Assembly (NCBI GenBank): GCA_029549845.1
Contig: JAKPIL010000006.1
Location: 1 to 9,287 of the forward strand
DNA length: 9,287 nt
DNA from: a bacterium
Lineage (GTDB): Bacteria; Patescibacteriota; Saccharimonadia; Saccharimonadales; UBA4665
Direction: 5' to 3'
Part shown: positions 4,903 through 9,287 of the stretch, piece by piece
Layout: each line of letters opens with the position of its first letter
Numbering within the stretch: position 1 is the first letter of the stretch
The notes under the pieces: model-generated
What the model saw: the letters and a program-made list of their open reading frames with translations, nothing else
Database searches by the model: none
Told to the model about the DNA's origin: nothing
Program-made: the position numbers and the translations under genes

Positions 4903-6351
4903 ATGTTCCGCACGCTGCAAGTACTGCGCTCTGTTCTGCGAGTTGGACAGGCCCGTATCACGAACGCCTATGATTGGAAGTTTGAAATAGCTCGGCAGTG
5001 CCAAGAACTCGGTGGGGTGTATGTGAAGTTCTTACAGATGTTGGCCGTTCATAAAAGTACAAAGTATTTGGTTGAGGGGATGGGTGCCGAGATGGCGTTC
5101 GAACAAGTCCCCTATGAAGAAATTGATCTGCAGTACGAACTCGGTTCCCTTGCTGGGCGGCTCGAGGCCATTGAGCCCAAGCCGTTTGCCGCAGGGTCTT
5201 ACGGCCAGGTCTATAGGGCTCAGCTGAAATCTGGCGAACAAGTAATCGTAAAGGTACTACGCCCCTCGGTGCGGAGGACTCTTCGGACCGATTTGCGGAT
5301 GCTTACCATCATCGGTAACGTGATTAGTCTATTCACCGGTGCATCAATGGTGAACTTTCGCATGATGGCGCGGGAGTTTGCGCGCGCAACATGGCTCGAA
5401 ACAAATTACCAGCTTGAGGCACAGAATGGTGAGCAGCTGCGGTCGTACTTTGACGAAAGGAAAACGCTCGTTATTCCTCGCTCGTATCCAAGTCTCACAA
5501 GCCGTACTGTCTTGGTGCAGGAGTATATAGGTGGTGTATCGATAGTGTCGCTCGAAATGAAACAGCGCGAGGGCCACCGTATCGATGATCTTGTACTGCA
5601 GTCAGTCGGCTCTAATATATGGGCACAGCTTCAGCTACTCGGTACCGAACTTCTGAGGGCCACGGTGTACGCAGACTATCTCATGGCTGACCCTCACCCC
5701 GGAAATGTACGGCTTTTGCCCGATAACAAAGTGGCGCTCATAGACTTTGGCTTGGTCTGTCCTGCTCCGACAAACCGGGGCGCCTTCGCCACGCTCATTC
5801 ATGAAATGCGCAATCTTTACGAAGATGATTTTAAGGCCGGAAACTTTGCCGTGGCCATGCTCGCTTTCTTCGATGTTGAGCTGCATGATGCGCTTGCACG
5901 GGTTGCATCTGCCCAAAGTGACGACTATGCGTTTTCACTCAGCAGTTTTATAGACCGATTCACTGCAACGCAGGCCAAGCAAACAGAGATACAGCACTAC
6001 GTGTCTGACAAGCAGCTCCTCCAGCTATTTAGCAATGTGCTCAACCAAGACAACAAGCTCGGCATTCACATTACCGAACAAAATGCCCTGCTCCAGCGTT
6101 CAATGACGATGTTTATGTCGGTTATTCGAGCAATTAGTGATGCGCATGACGAGCGGGTGTACGAGCCAATTATTCACAGTTGCATGATTGCGGTTGATGA
6201 TGAAATCAGACTCAGAGGAGTCACCGAGAGCATGGCTCACCACGAAATGAGTGACGAGCGTGCTTACGAAGTTGCGTCGAACTGGTTGGCACTGGTGGCC
6301 GAGCGCGACCGCCACATGTACAAGTTTATAACCAAAAGGAGTTACGCATGA
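4903..6351 (+). CDS. UbiB/ABC1/AarF-family atypical kinase, lacking the C-terminal membrane helices
   Basis: 482 residues. Members are protein-kinase-like ATPases, best known for supporting ubiquinone synthesis, but widespread in bacteria without quinones. Motifs in order: LGGVYVKFLQML (37-48) at the KxGQ site, with Leu where Gly is expected; the nucleotide loop FAAGSYGQVYRA (95-106), where the family has AAAS(I/V)xQV; VIVKVLRP (114-121) with the ATP lysine K117; the ETNYQLEAQN motif (166-175); VLVQEYIGG (203-211); the catalytic ADPHPGN (262-268); and DFG (281-283). Catalytic residues are therefore intact. No C-terminal hydrophobic helix pair is present; the protein ends in the soluble HMYKFITKRSYA. 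ATG 4903 follows the upstream gene by 2 nt; the frame is open further back, but there it is antisense/alternate-frame to the small gene. The substrate is unknown. Confidence 0.88.
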   Translation: MFRTLQVLRSVLRVGQARITNAYDWKFEIARQCQELGGVYVKFLQMLAVHKSTKYLVEGMGAEMAFEQVPYEEIDLQYELGSLAGRLEAIEPKPFAAGSYGQVYRAQLKSGEQVIVKVLRPSVRRTLRTDLRMLTIIGNVISLFTGASMVNFRMMAREFARATWLETNYQLEAQNGEQLRSYFDERKTLVIPRSYPSLTSRTVLVQEYIGGVSIVSLEMKQREGHRIDDLVLQSVGSNIWAQLQLLGTELLRATVYADYLMADPHPGNVRLLPDNKVALIDFGLVCPAPTNRGAFATLIHEMRNLYEDDFKAGNFAVAMLAFFDVELHDALARVASAQSDDYAFSLSSFIDRFTATQAKQTEIQHYVSDKQLLQLFSNVLNQDNKLGIHITEQNALLQRSMTMFMSVIRAISDAHDERVYEPIIHSCMIAVDDEIRLRGVTESMAHHEMSDERAYEVASNWLALVAERDRHMYKFITKRSYA

Positions 6352-6539
6352 GCGATTTGAAAGAATGGGTCATACAGCTGCGCTACCCCTACACCGCCGG
6401 TGTTATCGCCGTAATGTGGCTCGGCAGTGCTGCGCTGGCCATCATCCGGCCAGAACTATCTACAGAAGTGCTCATAAGCTTGGTCGCCGCCGCAACGCTC
6501 ATAGTCGCCGTAATCGGCTTCTCCTCCACCCGGCGGTAG
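6348..6539 (+). CDS. Small two-helix membrane protein overlapping the UbiB-like kinase gene
   Basis: 63 residues. Its ATG overlaps the kinase stop as ATGA, and AAGGAG lies 6 nt upstream inside the kinase gene, so the pair is tightly coupled. A short amphipathic head (MSDLKEWVIQLRYPY) is followed by helices at about 16-33 and 41-58 with an RPELSTE turn, and the protein ends FSSTRR. Two closely spaced helices directly after the kinase domain are what UbiB-family proteins normally carry at their own C-terminus. The simplest reading is a membrane anchor supplied as a separate chain (gene fission); this is inference. By sequence alone it is a hypothetical protein. Confidence 0.75.
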   Translation: MSDLKEWVIQLRYPYTAGVIAVMWLGSAALAIIRPELSTEVLISLVAAATLIVAVIGFSSTRR

Positions 6540-6563
6540 TGCACGGTCTCGTACGGACAAAAA

Positions 6564-6593
6564 AGGAGATTTCTCCACTCCGGTCGGAATGAC
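6564..6593. repeat. Dispersed repeat copy (GGAGATTTCTCC...GGAATGAC)
   Basis: Contains the short hairpin GGAGATTTCTCC (6565-6576) and ends in CGGTCGGAATGAC, the same end as the right half of the 408-488 repeat. It lies 24 bp after the last gene of the UbiB operon. The hairpin is short and has no following T-run, so it is not called as a terminator. Confidence 0.6.
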
Positions 6594-6597
6594 AGAT

Positions 6598-6616
6598 GAG
6601 CACGCGTGCCGTGCTC
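6598..6616. repeat. 7-bp inverted repeat GAGCACG-5-CGTGCTC
   Basis: Perfect 7-bp arms (6598-6604 and 6610-6616) around a 5-nt loop, in the non-coding 6540-6670 stretch after the UbiB operon. It would form a strong hairpin in RNA of either strand. There is no T-tract on either side, so a role in 3'-end formation is possible but not shown. Confidence 0.45.
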
Positions 6617-6670
6617 AAAGAGCTCATAGCTATCGCAAACAACAATAGTTTTTAAACCGAGGCGCTTGTG

Positions 6671-6734
6671 CCTATTCCCACTCGATGGTGCCGGGGGGGT
6701 TGCTGGTAATGTCGTAGACGACGCGGTTGATGCC
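6671..6734 (-). pseudogene. Displaced copy of the guaA 3' end (att-like direct repeat, distal side)
   Basis: 64 bp match the true guaA 3' end (7597-7660) at 62 of 64 positions in direct orientation. Read on the minus strand it encodes GINRVVYDITSNPPGTIEWE and the stop; one difference is silent and the other turns the normal SKPP into SNPP. Similarity stops abruptly at both ends. This is what the displaced host gene end looks like after an element carrying its own copy of that end integrates into the gene. It cannot be expressed as part of a synthetase. Confidence 0.88.
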
Positions 6735-6755
6735 AAGCCCATAATACCCCGGCCG

Positions 6756-6920
6756 TCAGGCTGTGGGAAGTTTGTTGACGGACTTCGCGACCATAGCGAT
6801 TGCCCACATCATATCTTCTCCAGCCGGAAAGCAGTATTGAAACCTAATCTCGCTGAATCCTGTCTCGAACGCAAATACAAAAAACTCTGAAACGAAATGT
6901 CTAGAGAATAGTGACTGAAT
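6756..6920 (-). other. Open stretch in frame with the orphan gene, after its TAG stop
   Basis: Directly after the TAG at 6923-6921 the same frame stays open for 54 codons to TGA at 6758-6756. It includes FETGFSEIRFQYCFPAGEDM and the tail AIAMVAKSVNKLPTA, and ends 21 bp before the guaA-end repeat. It may be the decayed C-terminus of a longer protein cut by a nonsense mutation, a fragment of another cassette gene, or chance. No start with a ribosome site is seen; the internal ATGs would make only a short peptide. A weak stem (CTCT/AGAG) with TTTTTT at about 6880-6904 could instead terminate the orphan gene's transcript. Confidence 0.3.
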
Positions 6921-7559
6921 CTAGTAACCACTCAGCGAAATATTGTGGGCCGTTGCAAGTGCGACGAGCGCCGACGCGGTTTGATCATGCTCGGAGACTT
7001 TTTTTGCCAGAGTTGCAGCTGTGTGGTAGCCATATTCAGGATATCCACTATGGATATTTTCTGGGCTGGCTGTCGAAAGCGTCTTCGTAACCGCGACATC
7101 CGGAGAACTACCGCGGTTGTTACCAAGTATAAGCCAATCTTGGGCGACCCTGAGGCGGTCGAAGTAGGCAACCGGGGACTGGTTCAAATTTGCGGGTAAG
7201 GCGGTAACGTTTTTTGCCGTATAGGAAAAACCACCCGATATACTCTCATGTGAGCTGATGGTCCCAGCGAGTATCCAGCCAGTCAGTAAAGTAGTTCGAC
7301 TGGTACGATAAGTATCCCCTCGCCTAAAGATACTTTTTGGCTCCAGAAAGCTCTCAGAAAGGCATATTTCGGTAGTGTGAGGTATGCCCATGCTAAGAAG
7401 CATCGTTCTTACGTACTCCGCAACAGCAAGAGTTTGCTCGGCGCTACGCAACCGTTTTTGCTGAGCTGCAACCCAAGCCTTATGTTCAGCAGCAGATGCT
7501 GCCTGTCTTTTGCGGAGTATAGCTTGTTGCTCACCAAAAGGACCTGTAGCGAAGGACAT
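6921..7559 (-). CDS. Orphan protein of unknown function carried between guaA-end repeats
   Basis: 212 residues from ATG 7559 (TTG 7565 would add two). I do not recognise a family. Residues about 8-50 are Ala/Gln/Lys/Arg-rich and strongly helical (ILRKRQAASAAEHKAWVAAQ and onward), compatible with a coiled coil. The middle is Ser/Thr/Gly-rich with a moderately hydrophobic TLLTGWILAGTISS stretch, and the end (HTAATLAKKVSEHDQTASAL) is again helical. There is no signal peptide or convincing membrane segment. There is no Shine-Dalgarno; TATGAT lies 11 nt upstream of the ATG, in the 37 bp between it and guaA. It is the only complete gene between the two 64-bp repeats, so it is probably the cargo of a small integrated element. 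Function unknown. Confidence 0.68.
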   Translation of the reverse strand: MSFATGPFGEQQAILRKRQAASAAEHKAWVAAQQKRLRSAEQTLAVAEYVRTMLLSMGIPHTTEICLSESFLEPKSIFRRGDTYRTSRTTLLTGWILAGTISSHESISGGFSYTAKNVTALPANLNQSPVAYFDRLRVAQDWLILGNNRGSSPDVAVTKTLSTASPENIHSGYPEYGYHTAATLAKKVSEHDQTASALVALATAHNISLSGY

Positions 7560-7570
7560 GCACAATTTGT

Positions 7571-7579
7571 ATCATAATA
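7571..7579 (-). promoter_or_regulatory. Candidate -10 region of the orphan cassette gene
   Basis: Overlapping TATTAT (7579-7574) and TATGAT (7576-7571) on the minus strand, 11-14 nt before the ATG. No good -35 hexamer at 16-18 bp. A leader would be only a few nucleotides long. Confidence 0.3.
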
Positions 7580-7596
7580 TCAACCGCAAAGCAATA

Positions 7597-7660
7597 CCTA
7601 TTCCCACTCGATGGTGCCGGGGGGTTTGCTGGTGATGTCGTAGACGACGCGGTTGATGCC
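7597..7660. repeat. guaA 3' end copy in the intact gene (att-like direct repeat, proximal side)
   Basis: 64 bp directly repeated at 6671-6734 with two mismatches. It covers the last 20 codons and stop of guaA plus one base beyond. Because the gene here is intact, an element integrating at this site would have restored guaA with its own copy of the gene end. No integrase gene is in the 862 bp between the copies. Confidence 0.85.
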
Positions 7661-9139
7661 GCGGACTTCACTGACGATACGGCTGGAGATTTTTGCCAGT
7701 AGTTCATGGGGGAGTTTCGCCCAGTCGGCGGTCATGCCATCGCTACTGCTCACGGCGCGTACGGCGCAGACTTGCTCGTAGGTGCGGCCATCGCCCATCA
7801 CGCCGACAGATTTTATCGGCAATAAGACGGCAAAGAACTGCCACACTTCTGGCCTGACGACGTGGTTTTCTATTTCTTCACGCACAATGGCATCGGCTTT
7901 TTGGAGGATTTCTATCCGTTCTGGCGAAACGCTGCCGATGATACGGATGGCAAGGCCGGGGCCCGGGAATGGCTGGCGCTGGACCATTTTCTCTGGCAGG
8001 CCGAGGGTGGCACCGAGCTCACGAACTTCATCTTTGAAAAGTTCGCGCAGCGGCTCGATGAGCTTTAGCTGCATCTTTTCGGGTAAGCCACCCACATTGT
8101 GGTGCGACTTTATGGTGACGCTGGGGCCATTGACCGAAACGCTTTCGATGACATCGGGGTACAGCGTGCCCTGCACGAGGAACTTTGTACCCTTCACTTT
8201 CTTGGCTTCGCGTTCAAAAATGGCAATAAACTCGGCGCCGATGATTTTGCGTTTGGTTTCGGGGTCTTCGACATCTTTCAGTTTGGCATAAAAATCAGCG
8301 GCGGCACGGATGGGTTTTACATTGAGCCCAATGGCTTTGTAGGCGGCGAGAACTTCTTCGTATTCGTTCTGGCGAAGCAGGCCGGTATCGACAAATATGC
8401 AGGTTTGCTGGCTGCCGATGGCGCGGTCAACGAGTGTGGCGGCCACCGATGAATCGACACCACCCGAAAGCGCGCATACTACATTGGCGTCGCCAACAGT
8501 TGCTTGTATACGAGCAACTTGTTCGTCGACGAGCGAGCCCGCAGACCAATCGCGGTGAAACCCACAGAGGTCAAAGAACCGTCCCAGAATGTTTTTACCC
8601 TCTAGGCTGTGGGCAACTTCTGGGTGAAACTGTAGACCGTACAGGCCCAAAGCCGTGTCTTCCATGGCGCAGATGATGTCGCCGCTTTTGGCTGTGACGA
8701 CGAAGCCATCGGGCACGCTGGCAACGTGGTCACCGTGACTCATCCATACGGTGGAGCCATCGGCTTTGGCGTCTATGAGGGAGCTTTCCCCGGCGAGTGA
8801 GATGGTGGCATTGCCGTATTCCCGGGTGGTGCCTGGTTCGACCTTGCCGCCGAGGTTGAGGGCGAGTAGCTGCATGCCATAGCACACGCCCAGGAGTGGT
8901 ATTTCTAGCCCAAATACATCGGGGTTGAGCCCGGGTGCATCCTTTTCGTAGACAGAATTTGGTCCGCCAGAAAGGACGATGCCTTTTGGGTCGTAGGCGG
9001 CGATTTCTTCGGTCGTAGCACGGAATGGCAGGATAATGCTGTAGACGCCGAGCTCGCGGGCTTTACGGGCGATGAGCTGGGTGTACTGGCTGCCGTAGTC
9101 TAGGATGACGAGGGTTTCTTGTGAGGTCACGCCGCTCAT
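7598..9139 (-). CDS. guaA: GMP synthase (glutamine-hydrolysing)
   Basis: 513 residues, the normal length. It converts XMP to GMP using ATP and ammonia released from glutamine in its N-terminal domain. The class I amidotransferase triad is C86 (in GVCYGMQ), H172 and E174 (in FHPEVAH). The ATP-pyrophosphatase P-loop is SGGVDS (225-230), followed by IFVDTGLLR (248-256). The XMP/dimerisation domain holds RQPFPGPGLAIR (388-399), MGDGRTYE (448-455), AVRAVSSSDGMTADW (459-473) and the C-terminal RVVYDITSKPPGTIEWE. All expected residues are present. ATG 9139 was chosen because AAGGGAG lies 9 nt upstream and the family begins a few residues before ILDYGSQYTQ. The frame is open to 9229 only through repeat sequence. 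Its 3' end is duplicated 926 bp downstream. Confidence 0.97.
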   Translation of the reverse strand: MSGVTSQETLVILDYGSQYTQLIARKARELGVYSIILPFRATTEEIAAYDPKGIVLSGGPNSVYEKDAPGLNPDVFGLEIPLLGVCYGMQLLALNLGGKVEPGTTREYGNATISLAGESSLIDAKADGSTVWMSHGDHVASVPDGFVVTAKSGDIICAMEDTALGLYGLQFHPEVAHSLEGKNILGRFFDLCGFHRDWSAGSLVDEQVARIQATVGDANVVCALSGGVDSSVAATLVDRAIGSQQTCIFVDTGLLRQNEYEEVLAAYKAIGLNVKPIRAAADFYAKLKDVEDPETKRKIIGAEFIAIFEREAKKVKGTKFLVQGTLYPDVIESVSVNGPSVTIKSHHNVGGLPEKMQLKLIEPLRELFKDEVRELGATLGLPEKMVQRQPFPGPGLAIRIIGSVSPERIEILQKADAIVREEIENHVVRPEVWQFFAVLLPIKSVGVMGDGRTYEQVCAVRAVSSSDGMTADWAKLPHELLAKISSRIVSEVRGINRVVYDITSKPPGTIEWE

Positions 9140-9161
9140 GCCGCTACACTCCCTTCCGGAT

Positions 9162-9287
9162 AATGACCAAGTACCAAATCGCAATGACCAAGCAATGACC
9201 AAATGCCGCAATGTCTCAATGAAGCCCATTCACACATTTGGTTATTGTGACATTGCTTGAGTATTGGTGCTTGTGAATTGGTCATTG
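9162..9287. repeat. Cluster of CAATGACCAA-type repeats upstream of guaA
   Basis: AATGACCAA (9162-9170), GCAATGACCAA (9181-9191) and GCAATGACCAAA (9192-9203) in one orientation. TTTGGTTATTGTGACATTGC (9238-9257 region) and TTGGTCATTG (9278-9287) are the inverse or variant units, so the cluster can fold on itself. It continues past the window edge. It spans the region where a guaA promoter should be; I see no clear sigma-70 box in it. Confidence 0.75.

Noticed and set aside
6389..6742. 117-codon minus-strand frame over the end of the UbiB operon
   Set aside because: It is antisense to the 63-aa gene and runs through repeat and guaA-stub sequence; its composition is low-complexity and it has no ribosome site.
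8099..8452. Long plus-strand open frames opposite guaA, the kinase-like gene and cobO
   Set aside because: They lie wholly antisense to well-recognised genes and show no family motifs; they are shadows of codon usage.
9140..9229. guaA start at 9229
   Set aside because: The extra 30 residues are encoded by the CAATGACCAA repeats; the AAGGGAG site points to ATG 9139.
9162..9287. Repeat cluster upstream of guaA as a CRISPR array
   Set aside because: Units are about 10-12 bp with no regular spacer length, and they occur in both orientations.

Overview
The window reads as ordinary, densely packed bacterial chromosome. It uses the standard code: TGA is a genuine stop, for example at 6349-6351. 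The gene set is compatible with a candidate phyla radiation organism of the Saccharibacteria (TM7) kind: a small-genome style of tightly spaced genes, a UbiB-like kinase, a lone corrinoid adenosyltransferase, a membrane-anchored TIM-barrel protein, a GT2 enzyme, a thermonuclease and GuaA. This is my recognition of the protein styles only; no marker gene in the window proves the taxonomy.

Layout. 1-542 (-): start of a membrane-anchored TIM-barrel (glycoside-hydrolase-like) protein, truncated by the window edge, with an extragenic-type repeat embedded in frame in its cytoplasmic N-terminus. 598-1410 (+): GT2 glycosyltransferase, diverging from it. 1364-1945 (-): thermonuclease-family secreted or anchored nuclease, overlapping the GT gene tail to tail by 47 bp. 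1994-3085 and 3048-3617 (-): a divergent diacylglycerol-kinase-like protein behind, and overlapping, a CobA/CobO corrinoid adenosyltransferase. 3654-4094 (-): GNAT acetyltransferase. 4149-4391 (-): glutaredoxin. 4392-4744: a 353-bp divergent intergenic region with promoters in both directions, six 7-bp tandem repeats, a 40-bp nested palindrome and a dispersed repeat. 4745-6539 (+): three coupled genes, a 51-aa two-helix membrane protein, a UbiB/ABC1/AarF-type kinase and a 63-aa two-helix membrane protein. 6671-7660: a small insertion flanked by 64-bp direct copies of the guaA 3' end and holding one orphan gene. 7598-9139 (-): intact guaA. 9161-9287: a cluster of CAATGACCAA-type repeats upstream of guaA.

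The points most worth attention are: (i) the guaA-end direct repeats (62/64 identical), which look like attL/attR of a minimal integrated cassette with no integrase; (ii) the UbiB-like operon, where the C-terminal membrane helices usual in UbiB proteins seem to have become a separate 4-bp-overlapping gene, and where the KxGQ and Ala-rich-loop signatures are both altered; (iii) four promoters whose -10 box ends exactly 7 nt before the start codon, implying leaderless mRNAs; (iv) a palindromic repeat translated as part of a protein N-terminus; and (v) a striking 40-bp nested palindrome.
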